DNA of 64,000 bases, taken from Oxytricha trifallax. Its lineage: Eukaryota > Ciliophora > Spirotrichea > Sporadotrichida > Oxytrichidae. Below, one piece after another: positions 1-12,484 of this stretch; the first letter of the stretch is position 1; each line of letters opens with the position of its first letter. Made by a program: the position numbers and the translations under genes. The stretch lies in assembly GCA_000711775.1 (NCBI GenBank), contig ARYC01017638.1, forward strand, positions 23,565 to 87,564. Reading direction: 5' to 3'. The notes below the pieces were generated by a model. The model was not told the DNA's origin. It saw nothing but the letters and a program-made list of their open reading frames with translations, and made no database searches.

Positions 1-508
1 TCAAATTTTGATAGAGAGTTTCATGACCCTACGGATGTTTCCTGACACTAACATTGAAAATAATATTTTTTGGTAATATAAATATATAAAGCATATAAAT
101 TTCATTTTATCATTACAGTGTACTAAATATTTTTAATGATAAATAATTTTCAATGTATATTATAATTATTTGTCAAATTATGCATTAAAAACAATGCTTA
201 ATAACTTTAATTTATTAATATCATGCGATTTATTCAAAGTTGATAAAAATGATATTGGATGCGAGATTATAAATAAATATATCAATGATAAAGATTTTTT
301 AAGAATTCTATAAATTAAAAATCTCTATGTATGGGGCAGGAAACTTCCCTCAAATTTTTAATCCACTATGACTGAATCTACTTACTTTATAAAATTTTTG
401 GATATTTAATACTAAATTACTATTAACAATTGATTTATTTAATTTATCATTACAGTCGACCTATTTTTATATATATTTTTATAGGTAAAAGATATATAAA
501 AAATCTCT
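1..508. other. A/T-rich region with decayed Element S-like ends
   Basis: No gene is visible. Around base 33 there is a GGATGTTTCCTGACAC stretch and around 335 its inverse, GGGGCAGGAAACTTCCC. Both resemble the termini of Element S at 1197-1683, so an old diverged copy may span roughly 1-360. No target duplication could be recognised. The rest is low-complexity A/T sequence. Confidence 0.35.
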
Positions 509-2590
509 TCAAAACTCTACTCGATATGATTCGAAATAGTAGCGAGATTATTTTCTATCATTTAAAAATAAATAACTTAAGAGAGGGGTAGGGTATCTCT
601 GTAAAACATAAATATATAAAATACATAATTATCCATCTGAGTCGGTATACCAAGCTTCACCATGTCTCTATCCGTCTCTCCATTCATTTATTTATGTATT
701 ATTTAATGATTTCTAATAACATTTAAATTTATATTGGCCTTCATACTTTTCACCGGTAGTCCAAATCATAATTCCAAAGCCATCTTCTTCATCATTGACA
801 AAGTTTCCTTCGTAAGTATGCCCACATTCAAATATAAATTTACCTTGCCCATATATCTTGTTTTCTTTCCAATATTTAATATATTTAATTTCTTTTATAA
901 ATAAATATCCTTCATAATTAGAGCCATCAACGTAGACTATTTTTCCATATCCTTGAATCTAATTATTTTAATACAATAATATAATTTTATTATAATCTTG
1001 TCGTCCTCGAATTAAAACATATTATATGGTACTTATGGGGGAGGAAGTTTCTTGTATAGTAATTTATTTATATATAATTTATATTAAATAAATGTAAATA
1101 TATTAATCTCTAACTCAACAAAGGTAAGAGTATAAGCTTTACACCTTTTGACAGTAGAAAAATAAAAAGCAATTTTTATCTTATTTAATAGAATTAGGGG
1201 GGGGAAGTTTCCTGCACCGGTTTATGATAAAAAAAAAATTTTAGGGAAGTTTCCTGCACTCTTTTAAATTTTTTTAATTTTTAATTTTTAATTAAATTAA
1301 TCTTTATAAAAACTATCAACTAACTTCAGGACTAATTTCAACATTTAATTATACTTTAATTTTTTAATCAATAGTCAATATCTCTCTTCAGATTCCAACA
1401 ACTCTGACATTTTTCATCTAATATTTATAGGTTCTGTTATAGTAATTCCAAATATTTTATCCAATTTTTATTGAAATTCTGATTGAATTTTTCTTGTTCT
1501 TACCATGCCTTTATAATGTTAGACTATATTTTCTTTAACTACTTCAATGATGAGCGATATGCTCTTAATATTTAATGGGTAAAAAAATATTAATTTTGTT
1601 AATTTATGTCAAATTTATTAAATTTAACATAAAAAAATTAAAGCGTGCAGGAAACTTCCTCGAGTGCAGGAAAATTCCCCCCCAGAATTAGATATTGTAA
1701 GATATTAAATTTTTATATACCTTAAAATTTGGAAAAATTATAAAAAAAAGAATATATAAAATGAATATACGTTTTTGCATGCTATAAATCTAAAAATATT
1801 TATAAATAATCAGTTAGATTTGTTGAATCACAAGTTTGTGAAAACCCCAAAATAATTTTTATAATTGTAACAAATTTTAATTACATAGAAAAAAATTATT
1901 CAAAAAAAAAATGCTTAACTTGTCAGGAAACTTCACTAAAATCAAATTTTTATCATAATTCTAAGCATGAAACTTACCCCTGTACATATTAGTATACTAT
2001 AATTCACCTTCATAAATTCCACTTCCTTTAAAAATGAAGATTCCTTTGCCGTGTCTGCTCCCATTAACATATTCAGCTCTGCATTCATCCCCATCTTTAT
2101 GTATTTCTGTGCCTTTGCCATGTTTCTCATCATCAAACCACTCTCCAGTGTATGTAGTATTATCTTCTGCGGTAAATTTACCAAAGCCATGGCGTCTTCC
2201 ATTCTTAAAAGAACGATAAATAATAAAACATAATCGCAAATGCGTATTAATTAATGATTGAACCATTGACCTTCATACCATCCACCATCATCATCGGTAT
2301 ATATTTTCTTTCCTTGACCATTAGCATACCCATATTTTCTCTCTCCCCAGTATAACATAAAATACTACAAACCGATTTTCATAAAATATATTTTAGTCGC
2401 CACTATTGGGTTTAATTGAAACTCCTGGTCCATGCTTAATAATAAATAAAACAATATAAATAACTTTCTCATGTCGAGGAGGTAGCCTCTATATCTCTCC
2501 CCACTTTCCAGAAGAGAACCATGTGTAAACTACAAATTCAAATCCCTAATTCTATCTTGCCAGACTTCTAATACTCGTAAATAAATTGGA
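509..2590 (-). CDS. MORN-repeat protein gene 2 (IES-interrupted, 5' end not found)
   Basis: Minus-strand blocks at about 2590-2430, 2415-2385, 2370-2225, 2215-1995, 970-890, 880-720 and 690-635 encode MORN repeats (membrane occupation and recognition nexus; typical unit YEGEW..GKRHGKG). Readable units include GERYRGYLLDMRK, GEWFDDEKHGKGTEIHKDGD and EYVNGSRHGKGIFIFKGSG. The first block (EVWQDRIRDLNLQF, then GERYRGYL) aligns with the start of the neighbouring MORN gene ([15 protein letters not shown], then GERYKGYL), so the two are tandem paralogues. After the last repeat the frame stays open to a TGA at 509-511, taken provisionally as the stop. A 1-kb IES between 970 and 1990 holds a TIR element. 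MORN proteins usually act at membranes or the cytoskeleton; the role here is inferred only from the repeats. Confidence 0.75.
1197..1683. mobile_element. Element S copy 1 (TIR element with 7-bp target duplication)
   Basis: A 487-bp element inside an IES of MORN gene 2. Each end carries two copies of a GGAAGTTTCCTGCA-type motif: the left end begins with a G run, and the right end is the inverse, ending AAAATTCCCCCCC. It is flanked by the direct repeat AGAATTA (1190-1196 and 1684-1690). The inside has no open frame. In inverted orientation its interior matches the second copy at 51290-55770; shared landmarks are TTGGATAAAATATTTGGAAT and the stretch around CTGAAGTTAGTTGATAG. It looks like a non-autonomous DNA transposon. 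The superfamily is not clear to me. Confidence 0.75.
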
Positions 2591-2810
2591 AATATTAGTA
2601 AATAATAAAAATAAGATTTTAAATTAATAGGATAAATTTATCAATTAAGAAAACAAAAATAATGAGAATATAAAAATTAGTTAATGTATTTGTAAATTAA
2701 AAAGTAGGGATAGATTATATATCTTTTGTAACATTTCAATTCTAAATTGCTAAGTTTTAAAATATATTTTATTTTATAAAAATCTGGAGTCTAGATAAAG
2801 ATAAAAATAC

Positions 2811-4085
2811 TCACAGCCATTTTGTTCTCTTACCATCCTCCCAGATTCCTTTTTTAAGCAAAAATAATGTTTAATTATTAATAAATTTATGTATATTTTA
2901 ATCTAAATTATTAATAAGCTCTCCTGAACTGGAAAGATACTCCCCTTCACCATGTTACTTGCCATCTCTCCATTCAAAAATCATATTTACAGTTTTAAAA
3001 CTTAATGCATTTATTTTTTGTGCATATTATCCAGTGTATCTCCTTCCATCAGGCCAATAAAAGATTCCAAATCCGTGTTTCTTATCATCCAGGTACTCAC
3101 CTTCGTACTTACGCTCATCACTCCAAGAGAACACTCCCTTGCCATGCATCTTATTCATGAACCATGTGCCTTCATATTGACGGCCATCTGCCCACTTATA
3201 TAGTCCAGTACCCTCGATGTTGTTGTCCACGAATTCGCCTTCGTATTCTGATCCATCAGCCCAATTAAATTTACCTACGCCGTGTTTCCTACCCTCTACA
3301 TAGTCGCCTTCGTAGACTGCACCATCTGGCCAAGACTCCTTGCCTTTTCCGTGTTGTTTGTCAAGCAGCCAGTTTCCCTCATACTTGGCGCCATCTGTGT
3401 GAATGTAACTACCGTACCCATGGGCTTTGTCTTCTAGCCACTATCCAAGATATATAAACATCTTAATTATAAAATTAATACGATTACTAGGTAAGAGAAT
3501 AATAATAAAATTACATCTCATTGATAAAACTTGTATTTTAAAGACAATACTTATTTATAAATTCTCATTAATAAGGAATTACAAAGATTTTTTCCCAAAT
3601 ACTAAGTTTGTTTTTTATGTTTAATTAATAGTTTATTATAATAAATTATATTATTCTTTAATTGTTTTAACTTTTTTTATTGGTTTTATCTCCATCACTA
3701 TGATGTAGGCGTCCATAACCCTATGCAAGGCCATTAATCCATTCTCCATGATTTATTAATCAATTATATATTACTTTATTAATTGTAAATTTTATTGATA
3801 AACTGCACCATTAGCCCATAGTTGACTACCAGGTCCGTGTCTCTTCCCATCCTTAAGGTATCCCTTATATCTTTCCCCATTTGAAAACTCCAAAAATGAT
3901 GTATATTCCAGGTTTTCTGGGGCTATTCTATCTTTCCACTGCTCTTCTACTTTCCTGTAAATTTCATCATGCTCGAACTTGAAATCTTTTGCACCTCCAG
4001 TGTTTGAAGAATTTGTCGAATAACCATTGATAGTGGGATCGTTTTAGTCTTCTTTTCTCTTTAAATAAATCATAAATTCACTCAT
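2811..4085 (-). CDS. MORN-repeat protein gene 1 (complete, IES-interrupted)
   Basis: Proposed start ATG at 4085 ([14 protein letters not shown]), stop TGA at 2811-2813 (ending [12 protein letters not shown]). The N-terminal block of about 85 codons runs from 4085 to 3800 and is followed by MORN units at 3750-3690 ([20 protein letters not shown]). The largest block, 3442-3030, has six units in a row, including [56 protein letters not shown] and [14 protein letters not shown]. Further pieces lie at 2990-2945 (WRDGKQHGEGEY) and 2850-2811. Intervening pieces are A/T-rich IESs. The start could lie at the internal ATG four codons on. The short C-terminal tail after the repeats is typical of ciliate MORN proteins. 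Confidence 0.85.
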
Positions 4086-4637
4086 AAATTTTAAATATAA
4101 AGACATAGTAAATGAATTTATCTTTGTCATATGAATATAATATAGAATACTGTATAATATTTAAATAGTAATCTGAATTTAATCATAAAAAAGTTAACTT
4201 TTCTCTTAGTTATTTATTGAAGTGTCTTTTATGAAGCAAGGGTTTTTGGAGCGGAATTGTATTGCTCAGCACCAAAATTTGAATCTTAAGTCTTACAGCA
4301 GACAGCACCCATTTATTCTAATTAATTATTTGATAAACGATTAAATTTAATTGAAATATATATTATTTAATTGATGAATTTCACTGTAGAATAGATTAAA
4401 CTAAAAAAGAAAATTGGATGTATCTGCAAATTTTAATTCAAAAATTGGATTATAAAATACAAATGTAATATACAATTACATAGTTTTGAATTTATTGTAT
4501 TACTATGTAATTAATAAATCATTTTAATATAAATATTTTTTTAATTTATTATAAATTCGACCCAATTTTCCTATAAAGTCACAAATGTAAATGAACCATA
4601 ATATTTATATGAATAATAAACTTGAATAATAATTGTT

Positions 4638-7600
4638 TCAATTTTCACTAGGTTGACTCATAATATTGTCCATCCTACTTTAGCCAGGAAGATTAACTGT
4701 GATAGCACTTCCTGACTTACCATTTTTCAAAACTGAGAAATACTGCATGTACTGCTCTTCTGATTGCTGATGCATCAATCCTTCTGCTTCTTGATCTTCC
4801 AGATGCTCATCCAAGACGGATTCATATATTTATATAAAAATTACTATATATTATTAATCAATTTTTACATGATTCATCAGATTCTACATTTGGTATCTCT
4901 ACTTTTCTAACGAAATCTCTTCTGCTCATGCCAACCACTGGCAGTATTAAATCCAATATTTTCTCTATTTTTAGGTATAGAGGTTCACTACTCCTACGAT
5001 ATTTCAAAGCTGCACTTCTACCGATAAATTCAAGGAATTCTACAAATAGCAGTTTCTTATATGGATTTTTATTATTTTAAATATAAATATTAAAATAATT
5101 ACAAATATGGATTTGCACCTTTTTCCATTTCATTCTTTACTGTCATTAAAATATAAATCATATCTGTGGTTCACAAATATAAATAGATATTCATATAAAA
5201 TTAATTAAATTTTATCATTTTACTCATTCCATAAGCAAAAGTAGAATCTTTATAAGACAATTCAACTCCAACTTCCTTGGATGACATTAGAGTCACTGCA
5301 TCCTACAGAGACATCCATGACTGCTTTGGCTAGAAATGTTTCTTATATAGCTTTTGCAATCTCATCATAAAATAATTATGAATGTTATAAACTTAATGCA
5401 TTAACATAGAATGTTTAATATGATAAATTTAAAAGTGAATGCATCCATATTGGCATCGAAAACTAAATTTACATCTTTAACCCATAATTCTTCATCTCTA
5501 AATTCCTGCCATGGTAGAGCCAGGGAGTACTTTAAGATATTGTTTTCAAGGAGTTTTTCTAGCGATTCGTTAAAAGTCTTAAATCATTATTATTTATCAT
5601 AAAACATATTCACTTTATAAATAATTTATGATAATATAAAAAATAAGAATATAATAGTCTAAGCCAAATTGGTTTCTTTAAACTTCTAGCCAGCTATTCT
5701 AACTAATATTTCCCAAAGTTCATATCTACAGAGAGCTCTATCGGGGTTTTCCTCGATATCTGTAACTTCCACATTTGCAGCAATAAACATCCTATCGATT
5801 GTAGCAATTTAAGTACGTTCATTTTTAATAGATATACTAATTACTGATTAAAATAAAGAGTGTGAAGTATGTTCATCAATGATGTTGCATTGTTTTATGA
5901 AATTTACGAAATCAAGCCAAGTTAGATTGGGATAGTTGCTTAAACTTATCATTGTCAGGTATATATTTTTGAGAGGTCTTATGTTTTCTCTAAATGTCTC
6001 CTCTATTTCTTCTAAGTCTTTTCAAATTAGCTTTTAGAGTTAAAAAAACTCTAGTTTTTACTAATTAAATTGAATAGTAATAAATTACTTGAAAGTCTTT
6101 GGAATCTTTGACAAACTTATTGACTTTCCAATACTTAAAATCATTTTCAATAACTTCATCTAAAATGGCATCAGTGTCTACCTTCCACTCTGCGAATACA
6201 TTAACATTTTTATCTTCAAATTAAGCCTCTCTTTTCTTAAAAGGAAGAGGCTGTAACTCTTCTTTTCTTATCTATGGAAAGTACAATATTTGAGTTTATT
6301 GTGCATTCTAATATATAGTAATTTACAAATTTTAATTTTTATTTATGATATTTATCAATAAATTTAAACAATTCTACTATGATTACCCTGTGGTAAGTAT
6401 GTTAATTTGCTCTAATTGACAACTTGCTTTTACGATATCAGCAAAAACGTATAAATTTTCATCTGCTTTATCGAAATTTAAAGTTTCTGGGATGAACTAG
6501 ATGTTCTTAAATCTCATTGCTTTCTTAACTATTTACTTCCAATTTTACTTATAATGCTCTTCTATTTCTTTCTTTACCTCATAAATACATGAGGAATTGT
6601 TTAAAATATTATTTAAATAGTTTATTCAATTTATGGAAATAATTACTCATACAACTTTTGATCTTTGAGAGTTTAATTTTTCTAAATTTAATTGAAAGTG
6701 GTCTAATCTAGAGTATTTAGTAATTTTTCATATTTTTATTCTGGAGTTATGTAACTAGGATCTAGTATCTAAGCAAAGTTTATATTATAATAAATCACAT
6801 ATATGAAAGAGATTTATCATATTTTCATTTAAATGTATTTTATTTTATAATAACAAACTTGAGTATGTTGATCATTTGATTAGTTTTATAGTTCATTATA
6901 GATTCATGACTGCCTTTAAATTTAATTTGAACATTTTAATCGCAAATTAGTGTTTCCTGCTGTATTTATGGTTTCTTTTGCATTAATGATCTCCCACCAA
7001 ACATCCCTGCTAGGGGATTTGATTGGTTTTGATCTTGTCTCTCATTATTAAATGATAAAATTTGATTGAGTTATAAATAAAATCACATGCTTTATTGTGA
7101 AATTAATTCTCATGGAGTTTCATAAAGATAGTGTATTGCCATCTCCCGCAAATAAAACATTCTTAGCTTACAGTCCACTGCGCACTTCCAGGCATTTCTG
7201 GGTGCTCAAGGATTCTACTTAGGATAAAATTTTCCACATCTCCTCCAATTGTAGTACTTGCTCTACCTGTTTTATAATTATTTACGAATTTTCTTATTTT
7301 ATTGATACCTTAAATAACTATCAGTTTCAATTATAATTTATCGAATGTAAAAATTATCTACCCTAATTGGCGGCTGTATTTATATTATAGCAAGTATATT
7401 CATGAAGTTCTTTCTCAGCCTAATTTCTCATAAATTAAGTTTTTATTTATTCTTTCCATTCGTTTTTATAAAGTTAATGAACATTTGGCTTCTTAACTAG
7501 TTGCCTGTTTTAAATTTTAGTTTGAATTATATTTTTTATTTATTAATGCCCTATTTGGAATAAAACAATTATTTAAAAAAATATTTTTTTAAAACTATTG

Positions 7601-10600
7601 AAATATATTCCTGTCTAGCCTCTCTCCCGTGCATTGTAACTTTCTTAAAATATAGTTGTATAGTTTCTTAGATTTCCTAATCAAAGGTGTATTACTCAAA
7701 TGAACTGATTATAGTGAATGAGCTTTCTATAACTTTAATTATAATATTTTGTTTCATTAATAATTATGAATCATACAATTTTAATTCTTAAGATATATTG
7801 ATGAGCTTTTCTGATGGATTTAATTAGATATTTAATGTGTTACTGACTAGAAAACATCTTGGATAAATCTAAGTGAATAAGATTTGGGTTATTCCTTATA
7901 AACTGCCCTAGCGGTTTAATGTCCACATCTTATGATAAAAATACTAATATATTTAGGATATTAATAAAAAACTTCATAGATAAAATTAATTAAATCTTCT
8001 CTGATTTCATTCCATGAGAGATTTAAAACTTATAGTCTATCATTAAGTGAGAGGGCTTTTATAATGCTGGTCATTGAGTGAGCACATAACTCATTCCAAC
8101 TTATGTCCAATTCAATTAGATTTGGGTATTTATTATTTAAGTAAAAATAAGGCATTTTTATATAATAATTAAATTTGGAGCAGACTATTTACTGATAAGT
8201 TAAACCAATAAATCTACTGAATATTCATTAAGCTTGGTTTTAGGCATTGATAGTTTCTTTAAGAAGCAAGTTTCTTTCAAAACCTCCAGAATGTTAAACA
8301 TTTTACATATAACTTTTTATAATAGCGAATATTAAATGAAAATATGAAATTAGGTTAAATTTATCTGGGGATAGGTTTATTGACACTGCCAGGGATTACT
8401 TTGCAACCAGCAATTCTGAGTTCCTCTAATTAAAATGGTGGAACTTTTGATAAATATTTATCTTTTAACACTTCAAAACTCTTAGGTCCAAATTCGTTTT
8501 TAGTGCAGTAAATTATTGATTTTAAGCTATTTAGTTAATTCTCATTTAATGAATTGAGGATCTATGAAAATTAATCATCACTGATTTAATTGTATATTTT
8601 AAATAATTTTAACTTAATTTATAAAGAATAGCTAAGTAAAAAAATTATTTGATATAGTTTTAATTGTGGGAAAGACTTATTTTAGTAAGTTTATCTCTGC
8701 TTAGATTGATTGACTGGCAGAGTGCTTTTACTATGCCAGAGTTTAGTTAATAGTCTGATAGTGAATATTCTTAATTCCGAATTTATGTGACTGCTTAAGC
8801 CAGAGGTACTGCTCTCTATTTCTCACATTCTTTTAGGTACTTATTATCCTATTTAATAGCGATAGAATTAAACTGATTATAAAAACTGGCATAAAAAAGT
8901 TTTAATGTACTCAAGAACCATTTCCTTGGTTTACTCTTGATATAAAAAAAGAATTAAACCTTCTTAATTTAAGAATTATATTATACTTAGGCTTTTGAAT
9001 GTCTCTCATACTTTATGACAGCAAGTTTTCTCTGTCTCTTAGAGTCATTAAGAAATCATAAAACTTCCCATTATTAACATTCTCGCTTTCCTTCATGATT
9101 TTTTCTCTAAATTTTAATCCTAGTCCTCCAAAGGCAATTGTACTCTTTTTACTTAGGGCTGGCTCTTAAGATTGCTATGGAATATAACTTTAAAATATGT
9201 TTATATTGTGAAATACATAGCATAAACTGCATATACTGTATTCATTTAAGTGTTATACAATTTAATTATAGGCTCAGCTTACTTTTACTATAGCATTTAA
9301 CTTTTCCTAATATTAAGCAAAACTAACTGCTCAAATTCATCCTAATCCAAATCCCCTTTCTCAAATTAGTCCTTCACCTTCTACCTGAATTCAATGCGCT
9401 GTTCTTGGTTTTTAAGAAATGATGAAGCTATTTACTGATCGTCTTGAGCTAGTTCATTCATATATTTATCGCCGTCGTCTTCTGACTCTCCATCACTGTG
9501 ATTGTTTTAGTGGTGATTGTGATGATGGCTTTTTAAGTATTCCAAGTATCCTGGATAAAAGAATGTTAAGACAGAAAAAATAAATATACATAGAATAATT
9601 TTTTTAAATTGGATGTGCTTGTTCTTTCCCAAAATTTAAGGAGAAAGGTTTGCTGATAGCAGTATTTGAATCTTTATTCAAGAATTTTCTATTATTTGTT
9701 GAAAAGTCTCTACTTTAATGAACACTATTCATAGCTGCAAATAGGCTCCCATTGCTATATGAAATACATAAATTTGATATAATACCTTTTAATTTATTGA
9801 ATTGCTTCCTCTTTTATCTGATATCTTTGGTAAACTGCTCATTCTACTGCTGATTAATTAATCATGATCAATCGTAGTACTATTTTTATTTTGTGTTTAA
9901 TTGAATTTCTAGTTTATTATATTCACATTGTTTTTAGGGGTGACAGTGTTTGACATTTAATTTGGGTTTTATTTGAAGTTAAAGTATTCACTTGTATTTT
10001 AAGATTAATATTATTTATAATCATTTTAATCATAAAAAATCATAAGTAGGATATAAATAGATGTAGCTTATTCATATAAATTTATAATTATTTATATATA
10101 ATTGTATTGGCAAATTGTTGATTATTACCTTCACCAGGTGAGGGGCTATTCATCTAAAAATTATTAGATTTCTTCTTATCTGACTATTTCAAACTATACA
10201 ATTCTTATTTCGCCTGTTTTTCATCAAAATTTTTCATTTGCATCTTATTGTACTTTTATTGGCAAACTTTGCAGTTTTAGATGTCTGTCAGGAGTTTGTG
10301 CTCGATTTCTTAAATGCTGTTTAACTCGTTTATGTTTATCATAAAAAATAAACAAAATTAATTACTTTGTATTAATATAATGAATTGAATATTATTTATC
10401 ATTGAGTTCTTATTACCATTTTAGGTTATAGTATTATCTACACTATTATTTTTAATATAATAAAATATAGGAAAAATTAACTGAGTGATTAATTGATTTT
10501 ATTATTAACACTGAATCTAAAACTTTATAGACCGTGACCCGCAGTAGAAGAAGTTACATTCTCAAAATTCTCAATTTAATTTGAAATTGCAGCGTTAATT

Positions 10601-12317
10601 TTACTCTGCCTATCTAGTAACTGCTCTTAATAACCACTAATGTGTGATTAATTGCCTGTTTCAATACTATGAATAAATTTTGATTTTGATGGAGCTTTTG
10701 TTTCTTTTATTTATACTTTTCTTCTTGAGTAACTTGAACCTTCCTCTTGAGTTTTTTTATTTTAAAGAAAATTAGACTTTTAAAAGTAATTTTGGCATTA
10801 ATATTGTAAGAATTTATACACGAACTATTTATTAAAATTTAAATCTTAAGTTGTATCAAAAGATGGGTTAACTGCAGAGGTCAAGAACGTAGAACCATTA
10901 ATTCCTCCAAATTAGCTTAGTTAAGGGGAGGCGTTACTCTATCTAAAATTTTAATTTGCAATTGGGTTGTAACTGGATTAACCAAAATTCTATAGGTCTG
11001 GTAATTTTAGTGAGGACTGCCTTGCTTGGTAGTTTGTCTCGTTTTATGGAATTTTATACACTAATTTAGTCACTCTTGATGACTTCATAAACTTATGAAT
11101 AAAATAAAAGGGATAAATAAGTAGATGGACACTTCTTATTTGAATTTCTTAAAGTTTAGGAGAAGGGGAGTTAGATCTAGAAGTTTTAACAGAGAATGGT
11201 TAATTTGATTTGATATTATGTCCCAGACCATGTATAACTCTCCCTTCCTAAACCGCACCATTTTCCTGCAATCCTTTTATTATGCCATTTGTATTTCCTC
11301 CAGCATTAATTTTATTATACAGGGTGTATGATGGATTATGAACATTTCCATTATTGCTCATTAAACTCGAGTCTTAATGATGAATTGTCGTGGAGAGAGC
11401 GGGACCGTTTATATTGGTTTGATTTGTGTTAGATTGAGTGCGTTTGGATTATTGCCAAAACTAATCTTTTAATTTTTTGAAATTTTCTATTTTATTAAAA
11501 CCATTCACCCCAATTATTGAGCTAAATAAAATGCATTAAAATTACCTTTTTATACTCTATAAATTAAAATGCTATACATAGTATATTTTATATAAGCTGC
11601 TTTAATTTTCATTGTTTGTATCCATACTTTGCTCATATATTTTCTACTCTTCGTTTCTAATCCGTTTCATAACCTTGAAAGGGAGCGAATTAAGTTATAC
11701 CAATTTATTTTTAATAATTTGATTGTCGTTTTTTATTTCCTGTGACTGGTGAGTTGGAGAAAGTTTTAACTTATTTAAATTGAATAGATCATTTTATATT
11801 TAAAACATATAATTCACTTTTCATATAAACTATTTAAAAGTTTGGTTCTTCCTAGAACAGTAAGATGATGGTCATTTTGATAATAGTGAGTGAACCTATG
11901 CGACTACAGTAACTACTTCTTCGAGTTTTTAATTGAGTTATTTTGGTACAGATTTTTACCATTTAACAACCCTTTCCCTTCTATTCCTATAAAAAATTAT
12001 TGTTAAATTTCATTTTTGAGAATAAGTTGAATAGAAAAATATGCAAATAAAAATTGATGAAAAAACAATGGATGATTAATAAATATATACCTTGATAATG
12101 GTTTGGTGAGAAATGATGATTTATATGGGAAGGCAGTTTTAAGTTCATTTAGCCTTCTCTATCTCTGAATTCCCTGATTTATTATTCTTAATTTAATATC
12201 TTAAAAAAGAAATTTCACAACATATACAATATTATAAATTTATTATCCACCGACTGGAGACTATATGTTTAAGGGTTCTAGTGTCGCTAAGCCATTGTTT
12301 AAGTTAGATTTGAGCAT
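4638..12317 (-). CDS. Large leucine-rich-repeat protein, about 30 MDSs
   Basis: Start ATG at 12317 (MLKSNLNNGLATLEPLNIQ), stop TGA at 4638-4640 (ending SRMDNIMSQPSEN). Approximate coding blocks on the minus strand: 12317-12255, 12180-12092, 11990-11840, 11770-11595, 11480-11110, 11085-10858, 10760-10480, 10340-10128, 9995-9930, 9865-9800, 9760-9615, 9550-9290, 9180-9000, 8960-8885, 8850-8660, 8575-8380, 8310-8180, 8165-7985, 7935-7795, 7735-7600, 7270-7115, 7060-6945, 6760-6650, 6570-6365, 6285-6095, 6045-5840, 5830-5660, 5580-5395, 5370-5220, 5147-5105, 5068-4871 and 4825-4638. The first third is N/Q/S-rich and probably disordered. The middle has ribonuclease-inhibitor-like LRRs (YPNLIELDISWNELCAHSM; LQVLNLSWNEIRED; NNPNLIHLDLSKMF). 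A CFICGRW motif follows. The last third is non-repetitive (RALCRYELWEILVRIAG; LLFVEFLEFIGRSAALKYR). No in-frame TGA was seen in roughly 1,500-1,700 codons. Order is unscrambled as far as I can tell. Function unknown. Confidence 0.85.
4826..4877 (-). other. IES with 7-bp pointer in LRR gene
   Basis: The pointer GATTCAT (plus strand) occurs at 4819-4825 and 4871-4877. Removing one copy plus the interior joins ..VESDES to VLDEHLED.. in frame. The interior is A/T-only in character and lacks GT..AG ends, which argues against an intron. Confidence 0.85.
5069..5114 (-). other. IES with 10-bp pointer in LRR gene
   Basis: The direct repeat ATATGGATTT lies at 5059-5068 and 5105-5114. Deleting one copy plus the spacer joins EMEKGANPY to KKLLFVEFLEF in frame. 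Confidence 0.85.
5148..5219 (-). other. IES with 5-bp pointer in LRR gene
   Basis: TCATT occurs at 5143-5147 and 5215-5219. Removing one copy and the spacer gives the in-frame junction FAYGMSK-MTVKNEMEK. Confidence 0.8.
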
Positions 12318-12484
12318 AACTACTCCTCTTTAGTGGTTCTGTTACATTTATTATTAATTCAACATTTTATAGTATATTTATAAACTATATATTTATATAC
12401 TTTATTTTATCTATATTATATTATATTCTAACTTGTAATGTTAAATTTAAATATTAACTAAAAGCATTGTATAACTAATTTAAA
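12318..12484. promoter_or_regulatory. Divergent upstream region between LRR gene and gene A
   Basis: 167 bp separate the minus-strand ATG of the LRR gene (12317) from the plus-strand ATG at 12485. It is almost pure A/T with several TATATA runs (about 12372-12400). It probably holds both 5' untranslated regions and, if the genes become separate macronuclear chromosomes, the telomere-addition sites. No discrete promoter element can be named. Confidence 0.4.

Noticed and set aside
2034..2233. Two plus-strand frames of about 60 codons
   Set aside because: Antisense to clear MORN repeats of gene 2.
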